A stretch of 35,974 nt of DNA from a virus. Both the position numbers and the translations under genes were made by a program. The stretch's first letter is position 1. Each line of letters begins with the position of its first letter. The notes under the pieces were generated by a model that saw only the letters and a program-made list of their open reading frames with translations, made no database searches and had not been told where the DNA came from. Positions 1 through 7,686 of the stretch are shown here, in pieces. The stretch is from the IMG/VR virus record IMGVR_UViG_3300028610_000189, positions 1 to 35,974 of that record, one strand, 5' to 3'.

Positions 1-1
1 C

Positions 2-37
2 GGCAAGATCGACGGTGACAAGGCGTCTTCGTGTTAG
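2..37 (+). CDS. C-terminal end of an upstream gene (partial)
   Basis: An open frame runs in from the left edge and stops at TAG 35-37. Only eleven codons are visible (GKIDGDKASSC), too few to name the protein. The stop overlaps a GTG start by one base (TAGTG), the same geometry as the TAATG junctions found throughout the window, which supports this being a real gene end rather than chance. Confidence 0.4.
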   Translation, partial: GKIDGDKASSC

Positions 38-393
38 TGCGCATCGTCGCACTGCTGCTTCTCTCTTCGTTGGTGTTCGCACAAGGAACCGTGCAGAAGA
101 CGTTCACTTGGACGCCACCGACTGAGAGAGAAGACAACACGCCACTACCGGACGCAGAGATCGCAAGTTACAAAATTTATTGTGACGGTGCACCAGCTCC
201 TATCTGGGAACAAACTAATCAACCGGGCGCAGACGAACGATGGGAAGCGCCAGCGGGGACATTCGCACTTGGTCCTCACAATTGTCATGCGACAACGATT
301 GATACAGGAGGTCTGGAATCTGATCCTAGTAACACTGTCCCTTTTACTGTGACGCTCGCCAACCCCAAGCCGCCCGTTTTTGTGCTCCAGTAA
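37..393 (+). CDS. Secreted small protein with a fibronectin type III-like fold
   Basis: About 118 aa. Seen: a short basic N-terminus, a hydrophobic stretch (IVALLLLSSLVFA) and an AQG cleavage-like site, so a signal peptide is likely. The mature part resembles an Fn3-type beta sandwich: TWTPPT opening strand, ASYKIYCDG in the middle, and a closing ATTIDTGGLESDPSNTV segment of the kind seen in Fn3 modules (VTAVDxxGxES.PSN). Two cysteines (YCDG, HNCHA) could form a disulfide. GTG 37 is preferred to GTG 31 because it overlaps the upstream stop by one base. Inferred role: an exported or surface-exposed accessory protein. It lies outside the structural block and the function is unknown. Confidence 0.6.
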   Translation: MRIVALLLLSSLVFAQGTVQKTFTWTPPTEREDNTPLPDAEIASYKIYCDGAPAPIWEQTNQPGADERWEAPAGTFALGPHNCHATTIDTGGLESDPSNTVPFTVTLANPKPPVFVLQ

Positions 394-434
394 GGCCTCC
401 ACCGCGTAAAAGGGGAGGGTGCGCGATTTTCCGC

Positions 435-486
435 TAAACAATTTTTTTCTAGATGTGCTATAATAGCGTTACCGTGTATTACACGG
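435..486 (+). promoter_or_regulatory. Sigma70-like extended -10 promoter followed by a short hairpin
   Basis: TGCTATAAT at 456-464 is a perfect -10 (459-464) with the extended TG. A -35-like TAAACA lies at 435-440 (4 of 6 matches to TTGACA, 18-nt spacer), and the spacer carries a T-rich run. The expected start of transcription is near 471. The transcript would then begin with a perfect 6-bp inverted repeat, CCGTGT (472-477) / ACACGG (481-486), loop ATT, which could be an RNA hairpin or a protein-binding operator. This is the clearest host-type promoter seen in the window. Confidence 0.7.
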
Positions 487-505
487 CAGGCAAAGGAGCA
501 ACGCA

Positions 506-1048
506 ATGCACATCAGAAAAGTCCCAACACCGGACGAGTTCAACAGAATAGTTGAATCAATCTGGAAAGAGCAATCTACGCCGGAGCAACGACGCAACGT
601 TCACCCGAACCTTGCGAAGAATTTCATCCGGGCCTTTTACAAGCAGGTCATGAAGAAGCCCTTCCCGTACAAGTTACGCATCGGGACAGGGAACCGACGC
701 ACGTGGTGTCGCTGGGGAGTGTTCACTGTCAACCCTTCGCAGGGCTGGCACGACATCAACCACGACATGGGTCACTGGCTCGAACGTCAACTCACTGGAG
801 GTGCGCACACTAACCAGCAACTGCGGTTCGAACGTGACGGAGCAACACTCATCTGTCGCAAGTTCCTGCGCGACGAACCCTACGCAGAGACGAAGCCTGA
901 GAAGGATGTGCAGGCGGAGCGTGCAGCCAGAGTGGACGCGAACATCGTGCGCTGGGAGACAAAACTGAAGCGTGCGACCAACGCGCTGAAGAAGCTGAAG
1001 AAGAAGAAACGGTACTACGCCAAAGTACTAGCAGAACGGGGCTCCTAG
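506..1048 (+). CDS. Putative metallopeptidase-like phage protein
   Basis: 180 aa, preceded by AAGGAG at 493-498, 7 nt before ATG. Residues 82-90 read HDINHDMGH: a His-x3-His-x3-His cluster whose second half (HDMGH) looks like an HExxH zinc motif with Glu replaced by Asp. H101 and E109 follow in a H...LRFER context, as in phage SprT/metallopeptidase-like small proteins (H..rHa.lE). The C-terminal third (residues 128-175) is a Lys/Arg-rich coiled coil (RWETKLKRATNALKKLKKK), a tail I associate with this phage family. The gene has its own promoter and terminator, unlike the run-on late genes. Catalytic activity is uncertain because the general-base Glu is missing. It could instead be a zinc- or DNA-binding protein. 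Confidence 0.5.
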   Translation: MHIRKVPTPDEFNRIVESIWKEQSTPEQRRNVHPNLAKNFIRAFYKQVMKKPFPYKLRIGTGNRRTWCRWGVFTVNPSQGWHDINHDMGHWLERQLTGGAHTNQQLRFERDGATLICRKFLRDEPYAETKPEKDVQAERAARVDANIVRWETKLKRATNALKKLKKKKRYYAKVLAERGS

Positions 1049-1064
1049 CGAGCCCCTTCTTTTT
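1038..1064 (+). terminator. Intrinsic terminator of the 506-1048 cistron
   Basis: GGGGCTC (1038-1044) pairs perfectly with GAGCCCC (1050-1056) around a 5-nt loop that contains the TAG stop of the preceding gene. A T-rich tail (ttcttttt) follows at 1057-1064. This is a textbook rho-independent terminator and separates the upstream cistron from the packaging genes. Confidence 0.88.
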
Positions 1065-1071
1065 GCGCTAC

Positions 1072-1104
1072 CCTCGATGCGCCATTTGGTCAACCGTATC
1101 GAGG
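1072..1104. repeat. Inverted repeat just before the large terminase gene
   Basis: CCTCGAT (1072-1078) and ATCGAGG (1098-1104) are perfect 7-nt complements around a 19-nt loop. The right arm includes the likely Shine-Dalgarno (GAGG 1101-1104) of the terminase start at 1111, so the fold could control its translation. It could also be a binding site. No sigma70-like promoter is apparent in this gap. Confidence 0.4.
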
Positions 1105-1110
1105 ATGTAG

Positions 1111-2706
1111 ATGGGCCAGGTCATATCACTAAATTTCGGCTTGGTCCATCAGCCACCCAAGTTCAACTACGATTTCGACTTCGATGACCTAGACGAAGAG
1201 ATCATCGAACAGCTCCCGGACGACACTGCAGAGATCCTTGCAGGGTTCACCGAGGAGGAGCTTCACTACCTGCGCTGGCGTGTCTGCTGGCAGCAGATGG
1301 CACGCGCCAAGCAACTGCCGCCGCAAGAATTCATCGACATGATCAAACCGATCTGGCTTATCCGGTCAGGTCGTGGCTTTGGTAAAACACTAACCGGTGC
1401 GAACTGGATGGGAGAGCAGGCGTGGCAGCTCCCGAGCTTCTACGCAGTCGTCTCCCCAACGCACGATGACGTTCGGTACACCTGCTTCGAAGGTCCGACC
1501 GGGCTCATGTCAGTTATTCCCCCGCAGCTCATTCATGATCGTAACCAAGCGCTGCCTTCTATCACCCTGAAGAACGGCTCGATCATTCGTGGGTTTGCGG
1601 GGGATACTCCTGAACGTTTACGTGGTCCGCAGCACGCAGCTATCTGGTGCGACGAGATCGCATCATGGAAGTATCCGCAGGAAGCGTGGGACAACATGCT
1701 GTTCGGCCTGCGTCTCGGCGACACGCCACGCATGTGCGTCACGGGTACGCCGAAACCCACTCCATTCGTGCGCAGATTGCAGAAAGATAAGCGCGTCGTG
1801 GACGTGGTCGGTGCGACGTACGAAAATCGCGCCAACCTGACAGAGTACTTCTTCGAGTCGATTGCCAAGTACGAAGGCACGCGCGTCGGTCGCCAGGAAA
1901 TTCACGGTGAGGTTCTGGATCCGGAAGAGGAGGGATTCGTACAACGCAGTCAGTGGAAGGTGTGGCCGCAGGAGAAAGCACTACCGAAGTTCACCTACCT
2001 CGTCATGTCTATCGATCCGGCATTCAAGGAGCGGAACTACGACAAGCGCAAGCAGGAAAATGACCCGACAGCCTGCAGTGTCTGGGGTGTATTCATGATG
2101 CCCCGAATGGGCAAGCCTCCGCTTCCGCACGCAATGCTGCTCGACTGCTGGGAAGACTGGCTGGGCTTCCCGAGCTTGATTCGTCGCATCAAAAAAGAGA
2201 TGCGGTACACGTACGGTGATCAGGACGAGCCGATTTTGAAGCCCCTCATTCGTCCGAAAGCGCATCGCGCAAAACATCAGGGACGAGTCATCGATGTCAT
2301 CCTGATCGAAGAGAAAGCCTCTGGATTATCAATTCGTCAGCAGCTTGCCGAAGAGAACATCTTGACTCACGGCTACAATCCGGGTAATGAAGACAAGCTA
2401 ACGCGGCTCCATTATGTGTCACCAATGTTTGCGGCAGGACGAGTATGGGCAGTTGAATCAGAAATCAATCCCGGAAACTTCAAGTCTTGGGCAGACCCAC
2501 TTGTCTCCCAGGTATGCAGCTACGTTGGCCCAGGATCCGTCGAACGTGACGATTTGCTCGATACTGCGACACAGGGGCTGCGCCTTCTCATGGATAAATT
2601 CTTTGGTCCGTTCACAGTCGTGGATTCCGTCGAGGACAAAGAACGAGCACGTGCTCGCGAGATAGCGGAGCGGAGGCTGAAGAAGCGAGAAAATCCATAT
2701 GGATGA
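1111..2706 (+). CDS. terL: Terminase large subunit
   Basis: 531 aa. This is the packaging motor: an ATPase that drives DNA into the prohead, with a nuclease that cuts the concatemer. Seen: Walker A GRGFGKT at residues 87-93, Walker B AAIWCDE at 176-182 with the catalytic Glu, and coupling motif VTGTP at 210-214. The C-terminal RNase H-like nuclease begins with VMSIDPAF (D302) and has further acidic positions in ILIEEKASG and DDLLDTATQG. Length fits the family. The N-terminal ~75 residues are acidic and family-specific. ATG 1111 follows GAGG at 1101-1104. The stop overlaps the next gene by 8 nt. The small subunit candidate is not adjacent but lies at 35170. Confidence 0.95.
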   Translation: MGQVISLNFGLVHQPPKFNYDFDFDDLDEEIIEQLPDDTAEILAGFTEEELHYLRWRVCWQQMARAKQLPPQEFIDMIKPIWLIRSGRGFGKTLTGANWMGEQAWQLPSFYAVVSPTHDDVRYTCFEGPTGLMSVIPPQLIHDRNQALPSITLKNGSIIRGFAGDTPERLRGPQHAAIWCDEIASWKYPQEAWDNMLFGLRLGDTPRMCVTGTPKPTPFVRRLQKDKRVVDVVGATYENRANLTEYFFESIAKYEGTRVGRQEIHGEVLDPEEEGFVQRSQWKVWPQEKALPKFTYLVMSIDPAFKERNYDKRKQENDPTACSVWGVFMMPRMGKPPLPHAMLLDCWEDWLGFPSLIRRIKKEMRYTYGDQDEPILKPLIRPKAHRAKHQGRVIDVILIEEKASGLSIRQQLAEENILTHGYNPGNEDKLTRLHYVSPMFAAGRVWAVESEINPGNFKSWADPLVSQVCSYVGPGSVERDDLLDTATQGLRLLMDKFFGPFTVVDSVEDKERARAREIAERRLKKRENPYG

Positions 2707-3061
2707 CAACCAGCCCCCCAACATCAAACTCGATCTCCCGTACTTCATGCACGAACCGGTGCAGCACCTGAAGGCTATCAAATGGTGCGAGGGTCACTGG
2801 GCCGAGTTGATGTTCGCGTTGAAAGATCGGCAGTTGGATGACCAGATTGCGGAGACTTCCGATGAACTGACCGCGAAGTTTGTGCGCGGTGAGTTAGATC
2901 CCTGCTGGGAAGCGTGCAACATGATCAACATGGGTGCACTCGAAATTTTCGGACCCGACCGGATCATCGACGAGAATAACGGCTGTCCCGTGTGTGCGTT
3001 CGCAAACATCGTCCCATACGTTGCTGATCTTATGGCGAGTAAATACGGAGTCGTCAACTAA
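2699..3061 (+). CDS. Conserved-looking hypothetical between terminase and portal
   Basis: 120 aa, acidic, with no family I recognise. It has four cysteines, two in a GCPVCAF motif near residue 99 and two earlier (KWCEGHW, CWEAC), so metal binding is possible. It overlaps the terminase end by 8 nt and its own stop overlaps the portal start (TAATG), so it is translated as part of the packaging/portal operon. A structural or packaging accessory role is inferred from position only. Confidence 0.7.
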   Translation: MDDNQPPNIKLDLPYFMHEPVQHLKAIKWCEGHWAELMFALKDRQLDDQIAETSDELTAKFVRGELDPCWEACNMINMGALEIFGPDRIIDENNGCPVCAFANIVPYVADLMASKYGVVN

Positions 3062-5670
3062 TGGCAACCCCAGAAGATCAAGTCGGTTCGGTTGAAGAAT
3101 TCACAGACGTACCTGACAAGGTAGTCGATACCGACGACGGTGGTGCCATCGTTCAGGTCGGCGAAGACCTTCAGCGACCGAACAAAGAATGGTACGACAA
3201 CATTGCCGACGACTTCACCGATGATGTCCTGAACAAAATTTCGACGCGCTTAATGCAAGACATCGAGCGCGATAAGAAGGCACGCGAAAAACGGGAGAAG
3301 GATTACGAGGAAGCGATTAAGCGCACGGGGCTGGGCAAGGAAACACCCGGAGGCGCGGATTTCGAAGGTGCATCTAAAGCAGTGCACCCCATGCTTACTG
3401 AAGCGGTGGTTGATTTCGCGTCGCGTGCGATCAAGGAACTTATGCCGCCGAACGGACCCGTAAAGACCTACATCCCCGGTGAGCATCCTGAAGTAGATCG
3501 CTTCAAGAAAGCCGACCGCATCAAGAATTATATGAACTGGCAGTTCCTGACGCAGATGCAGGACTTCCGCACCGAACTGGAACAGCTACTGACGCAAGTC
3601 CCCTTAGGCGGATCGCAGTATATGCGCATCGTCTATGATTCAAAAAAGAAACGCCCTGTCCCGACGTATTGGCCCAGCGACGACGTTTACATCCCCTACG
3701 CAGCATCCAACTTCTACACCTCAGAGCGCGTCACCTTCGTTGAGCACATCACGGAGTTGGAGTACGAGCAGCGCGTTAAGAGCAAGATGTACAAAGATCT
3801 TGGTCCCGTCGTCTCATCATCTGCTACTGAGGACGTATCTGGACCAGCGAAAGCGACAGCTGCTGTGGAAGGTAAGGATGCAATCGCACCCTATAACGAA
3901 GACGGACTGCACAACTGCTACGAAGTCAATTGCTGGTGCGACGAACTTGAAGATGAGCACGAGTACGCTCCCTACCGCATCACCATCCACGGACCCTCCC
4001 AGAAAGTTTGCGCAGTCAATCGCAACTGGGAAGAGACTGACGAAACCAAACAACCCCTGTACTGGTCGGTAGAATTCCCGTTCATCCCATGGCGCGGAGC
4101 GGGATCAATCGGCCTTGGTCAAATGATTGGCTCGCTCTCCGGAGCTGCTACTGGCGCACTTCGCGCGCTCCTTGATTCTGCTCACATGAACAACCTGCCC
4201 ACACTCATACGACTTAAAGGGGCGAACTTCAGTGGGCAGAGCAAGGAGCTGCGTGTTGCGGCAGTTACTGAAATCGAAGGCGGCATCGCTGGTGATGACA
4301 TTCGCAAACTCATCATGCCGGTGCCGTTCAACCAGCCGTCGAATGTTCTGCTCGAACTCCTGGGTGTTGTGGATGGTCTCGGACGTGGCGTCGTTCAAAC
4401 AACCTTCGAAAAATTAGGAGAGCAATCTTCCGAAATGCCTGTAGGCACCACGCTAGCGCTTATCGAGGAAGGCATGACTGTCTTCAGCGCTATTCACCTG
4501 CGTATGTTCAAAGCCATGGACATGGTCATGAAGATCATGTGCCGCATCAACCGGATGTACTTGGACGACGGAGAGCTGAAAGACGACGTCGGTACCGTGC
4601 TTGCTTACCGCAAAGATTTCGATCCGCCGCATGATGTCATGCCGGTTGCGGATCCGGAGATCTTCTCTGACGTTCAACGTATGGCGCAGCTGCAAATTAT
4701 TGCAGACCGTGCCGCTGCGATGCCCGAGGTTTACAACGTCAAGGAAGTCGAGAAGCGCATTCTCGAACGGACCAGAATTCCGAACCCTGACGAGTTGCTC
4801 CTACCTGACGACACACCGGAGGAGGCAAACGCAGTCAACGAGAATGCAGCGATGACCATGGGCAGGCCTGTGGCAGCGTTCCCGAATCAAGATCATTTAG
4901 CGCATCTGCAGGTCCATCTGGACTATGCGATGTCGCCCGTGTTGGGGCAAAACCCCTTAATCGCACCGCGCTTTGTTCCCATGCTCATGGGGCACATCAT
5001 CGAACACGTCGCGCTCTACTACGTTTCGTACAACGTCGATCTGCTGCAAGCAACGACCGGCTTGACGGACGACCAGCTGGGCCAGGTGATGAGACTTCGA
5101 GATCCGAAAGTGCGCGAGGAGATGGATAAAAATCTCGCGTACCAATCGGTAGAAGTGATTCCTGCAGTCGGAAAAGTTCTGTCAGGCATCATGCCAGTGA
5201 TTCAGCAGCTGCAAGAAGTCATGCAGTCGCTGGAGCCCGAAGAGCCACAGCCGCCGGTCGATCCAAATGCAATGGCTGCTATCGAGCAAGAGCGCGAGGC
5301 AGATACGGCAAGAGATTCCCGAGAGCGCGAACGCACGCAGTTGACGCTCGTGGACAAACGCGAGCAGCGTGAACACGATCAACAAAAGACGTTTATGGAG
5401 CTTGATGCTGAGGAGCGACAGAAGGCTCTAGATTCAGCCCGTGACGAAGCACTAAAGGCGAACGAGTACGCTGCTCGACTCGAAGAGCTTATGGAGCGCG
5501 AACGGTCTGAAGACGAGCGCACTGAGATGGAAACAGCTTCGCGCGAACTCATGAATGCCGAGGACAATGCTACGGCTCTAGAGATCGCAGGTGTCAAGGC
5601 AGTGACGGATCGGTCGAAGATCAAGTCGGGAGAGGGTGTAACATCCCCCCGACCACGCACGGATACTTGA
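3061..5670 (+). CDS. Portal protein
   Basis: 869 aa. The portal forms the dodecameric channel at the unique capsid vertex through which the terminase packages DNA and to which the tail binds. The N-terminal half carries features I associate with portals of podovirus-like marine phages: a GADFEGASKAVHPMLTEA segment near residue 98, a DFASRAIKELMPPNGPVKT stretch, and a wing/stem region around LLTQVPLGGSQYMRIVYD. Residues from about 730 onward are a long Glu/Arg-rich coiled coil (REQREHDQQKTFMELDAEER), probably the barrel-like extension that projects into the capsid. The gene directly follows the terminase in the usual order. Confidence 0.88.
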   Translation: MATPEDQVGSVEEFTDVPDKVVDTDDGGAIVQVGEDLQRPNKEWYDNIADDFTDDVLNKISTRLMQDIERDKKAREKREKDYEEAIKRTGLGKETPGGADFEGASKAVHPMLTEAVVDFASRAIKELMPPNGPVKTYIPGEHPEVDRFKKADRIKNYMNWQFLTQMQDFRTELEQLLTQVPLGGSQYMRIVYDSKKKRPVPTYWPSDDVYIPYAASNFYTSERVTFVEHITELEYEQRVKSKMYKDLGPVVSSSATEDVSGPAKATAAVEGKDAIAPYNEDGLHNCYEVNCWCDELEDEHEYAPYRITIHGPSQKVCAVNRNWEETDETKQPLYWSVEFPFIPWRGAGSIGLGQMIGSLSGAATGALRALLDSAHMNNLPTLIRLKGANFSGQSKELRVAAVTEIEGGIAGDDIRKLIMPVPFNQPSNVLLELLGVVDGLGRGVVQTTFEKLGEQSSEMPVGTTLALIEEGMTVFSAIHLRMFKAMDMVMKIMCRINRMYLDDGELKDDVGTVLAYRKDFDPPHDVMPVADPEIFSDVQRMAQLQIIADRAAAMPEVYNVKEVEKRILERTRIPNPDELLLPDDTPEEANAVNENAAMTMGRPVAAFPNQDHLAHLQVHLDYAMSPVLGQNPLIAPRFVPMLMGHIIEHVALYYVSYNVDLLQATTGLTDDQLGQVMRLRDPKVREEMDKNLAYQSVEVIPAVGKVLSGIMPVIQQLQEVMQSLEPEEPQPPVDPNAMAAIEQEREADTARDSRERERTQLTLVDKREQREHDQQKTFMELDAEERQKALDSARDEALKANEYAARLEELMERERSEDERTEMETASRELMNAEDNATALEIAGVKAVTDRSKIKSGEGVTSPRPRTDT

Positions 5671-5748
5671 CGAGTGGATCCGAGAAGCAGATGTTTGACC
5701 GGCAGGACTGTACCGTAAGGTCTCCATATTCAATAGCAGGAGAGAACG

Positions 5749-5982
5749 ATGAAAGGCAATGTACACGGTGGGAAAATGGGCAAGTACCCGAAGGGTGCTA
5801 TCAACCAACACAAGTCACTGGCTACGGGGGCTGCGCTCCCGAAAGTGGACAAGCGAGATCTCGGTGGCGACTGCAATTTGAAAGGCGGAATGGGTAAGGG
5901 CGGCAAGATTTCGTCGAGCGGAGATACCGGAGGCGGCTACAAACACACGCCACCGAAGTCGTCACCGCGCACGCCCGCTTAG
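5749..5982 (+). CDS. Small basic Gly/Lys-rich protein
   Basis: 77 aa, very rich in Gly, Lys and Ser (for example GGMGKGGKISSSGD), with no predicted fold and no recognised family. ATG 5749 is supported by AGGAG at 5738-5742. A 5-nt complement TCTCC (5721-5725) could pair with GGAGA (5739-5743) and mask the ribosome site. Its composition resembles the larger basic protein at 14254, which suggests both may be DNA-associated or disordered virion proteins. That role is inferred from composition only. Confidence 0.6.
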   Translation: MKGNVHGGKMGKYPKGAINQHKSLATGAALPKVDKRDLGGDCNLKGGMGKGGKISSSGDTGGGYKHTPPKSSPRTPA

Positions 5983-6006
5983 ACTTTACATAAAGTTAGG
6001 GCTAGT

Positions 6007-6204
6007 ATGTCCGCCGAAGACGTTGTTTTAAAGAAAATTCTTCAGAGGCTGAAAGAGGAACAGGCCGGATGCATCGTCTTGCTCGCGACACCGAAAGACA
6101 AATCAGCTTTCGGATACGGTGAAGCAAGCGGAACTTATCATGGTCTGTGTCGCGCCGAGCAGTTGTTCAACGAAGTAGTTGGTGAAGCAGAAGACGAGAC
6201 CTAA
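6007..6204 (+). CDS. Small hypothetical protein
   Basis: 65 aa with a predicted helix-rich N-terminus (MSAEDVVLKKILQRLKEEQ) followed by a small beta-like part (GCIVLLATPKDKS). No family is recognised. The ribosome site is weak (TTAGGG). It sits between two small structural-block genes and reads in the same direction. A 14-nt near-palindrome, ACTTTA-CA-TAAAGT (5983-5996), lies just upstream. Confidence 0.55.
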   Translation: MSAEDVVLKKILQRLKEEQAGCIVLLATPKDKSAFGYGEASGTYHGLCRAEQLFNEVVGEAEDET

Positions 6205-6210
6205 GTCAGT

Positions 6211-6657
6211 ATGAACATAGCAAGCGTACGAACAATGCTGGATTACGATTCACTTGAGCACGCCTTTCCGGAGGTCGATCCTGGCCTGGTACCGTTTGGC
6301 TCGCGAGTGTTAGTTCAGAAGCGTTCACCGCGTGCAATGACGAAGGGTGGGATCATCGTTCCGGATGATACCCAGGAGACTGAGTTCTGGAACACTCAGG
6401 TCGCTAAAGTCACGCTGCTTGGACCAGCCGCTTTTAAGAATCGCGACTCTCTGGAAGTCTGGCCGGAAGGAGAATGGTGTCAGATCGGAACCTATGTGCG
6501 CGTACCGAAGTTCGGTGGCGACAAGTGGATGGTTGACGTACCGGACCCCGTGCGGCAGAAGACAGGCGTAGAGCAGGCGTGTTTCGTGCTTTACAACGAT
6601 CTGGATCTGATCGGTGAAATAACTTGTGATCCGTTATCGGTAATCGCTTATCTGTAG
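6211..6657 (+). CDS. GroES-like co-chaperonin
   Basis: 148 aa. The Cpn10 fold caps the GroEL chamber. Seen: PFGSRVLVQKRSP at residues 28-40 (the first beta strand of Cpn10, as in RPLxDRVLVxR), then a mobile-loop region ending GGIIVPDD (46-53) whose IIV tripeptide is the GroEL-contacting hydrophobic patch, then TQVAKVTLLGP (62-72, matching GxVxAVGxG). It is longer than bacterial GroES (~95 aa), with about 25 extra N-terminal residues and a longer roof region. Phage GroES proteins (T4 gp31 type) help fold the major capsid protein. Its position upstream of the scaffold and capsid genes fits that role. Confidence 0.85.
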   Translation: MNIASVRTMLDYDSLEHAFPEVDPGLVPFGSRVLVQKRSPRAMTKGGIIVPDDTQETEFWNTQVAKVTLLGPAAFKNRDSLEVWPEGEWCQIGTYVRVPKFGGDKWMVDVPDPVRQKTGVEQACFVLYNDLDLIGEITCDPLSVIAYL

Positions 6658-6667
6658 GAGATGAAGC

Positions 6668-7684
6668 ATGTCCCCCGAAAATGAAAACGTCAAACCTGGA
6701 GACGACGAGCAGGAAGAAGAATTCGTTGCCGTCGAAGAGCCTTCTGAAGGGCAAGTGGATGACGATGACCTCGACGATGACGGTGAAGGTGAAGGTCAAC
6801 AGCAAGATGAACGTCTCGCGGGTGATCAAGAGGAACCCGAGGACAAGGCGACTCGACGTCGGTCAGAGAATAAGACACGTCGTCAGCGTCAGAAGGAAGC
6901 ACGCGACCGCACTGAGCGCGAGCTAAACTTCCTCCGTACTCGAAACCAAGATCTGGAGCAACGCTTCAGTCACTTCGAGCAAGAAACCGACGCGCGCATC
7001 GCTGGCAGTGAAGTTGCCACTGTTGATCAGAGCATCAACAAAGCTCGCGGTGATATGCAGCTCGCCAATCAGGTCATCGAGCAAGCCGTAGCGGCAAATG
7101 ACGGAAGGAATCTCGCGGAAGCGCTCGATCACCGCGACACGATTCGCGACAACCTGCGCGATCTCGAACAAGCCAAGCAGTATTTGGCTCAGCCAGCTGG
7201 GCGTCGTCAAGCTGCACCAGCACGAGAGCTGGACCCGCGCCACGTAGCGCACGCGCAGTCGTTCATGATCGATAATGACTGGTGGGATCCTGCCGGTCGC
7301 GATCAGGATTCGGTCGCTGTATTACAGATCGACCGTGCATTGGTCCAAGAGGGGTTTGACCCTACCAACAAGAATTATTGGGACGAGCTACGTGCTCGTA
7401 CCGCAGAAGCATTACCTAGTCGGTACGATTCCCGTGCCGGTCAGCACGATGACGGTGGTGGAGGAGGGTCCGGTAACGGACAGCAGAGACCTTCAGGCCA
7501 GAACCGTGGACCTCAGTTCCGAACAGGAGGACGTGAACGTCCGCTGAAAAAGAACGAGGTGTATATCAGCCCCGAGCGCAAGGAAGCGATGGTCGAGGCT
7601 GGTGTTTGGGACGATCCAGTGCTCCGCAACAAGTATCTAAAGTCGTATTCCAATTACGATAAGCAAGCTGCGGAGGGAGCATAA
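6668..7684 (+). CDS. Scaffolding-like protein
   Basis: 338 aa. Seen: a strongly acidic N-terminus (EQEEE, DDDDLDDDGEGEG), a basic stretch (RRRSENKTRRQRQK), a long coiled coil from about residue 75 to 180 (NFLRTRNQDLEQRF onward), a Gly/Gln-rich linker near 260-285, and a short basic C-terminal domain (YISPERKEAMVEAGVWDDP). This order (charged, helical, small C-terminal domain) and the position two genes before the capsid cluster are typical of phage scaffold proteins that template prohead assembly. AGGAG at 6656-6660 selects ATG 6668. The assignment is by architecture and synteny, not by a signature motif. Confidence 0.7.
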   Translation: MSPENENVKPGDDEQEEEFVAVEEPSEGQVDDDDLDDDGEGEGQQQDERLAGDQEEPEDKATRRRSENKTRRQRQKEARDRTERELNFLRTRNQDLEQRFSHFEQETDARIAGSEVATVDQSINKARGDMQLANQVIEQAVAANDGRNLAEALDHRDTIRDNLRDLEQAKQYLAQPAGRRQAAPARELDPRHVAHAQSFMIDNDWWDPAGRDQDSVAVLQIDRALVQEGFDPTNKNYWDELRARTAEALPSRYDSRAGQHDDGGGGGSGNGQQRPSGQNRGPQFRTGGRERPLKKNEVYISPERKEAMVEAGVWDDPVLRNKYLKSYSNYDKQAAEGA

Positions 7685-7686
7685 TC

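Noticed and set aside
394-434. Possible terminator after the Fn3-like gene
   Set aside because: CCTCC (396-400) and GGAGG (414-418) give only 5 bp with a 13-nt loop and no adjacent T-run. The T-run at 442-448 belongs to the promoter spacer.
5695-5730. Promoter-like TTGACC ... CATATT before the small basic gene
   Set aside because: The spacing of 24 nt is far from 17 and the -10 match is poor.
5667-5897. Alternative 76-aa ORF overlapping the small basic gene at 5749
   Set aside because: It starts at TTG without a ribosome site and overlaps most of the better-supported ATG 5749 gene, which has AGGAG. Its residue composition is unlike a natural protein.
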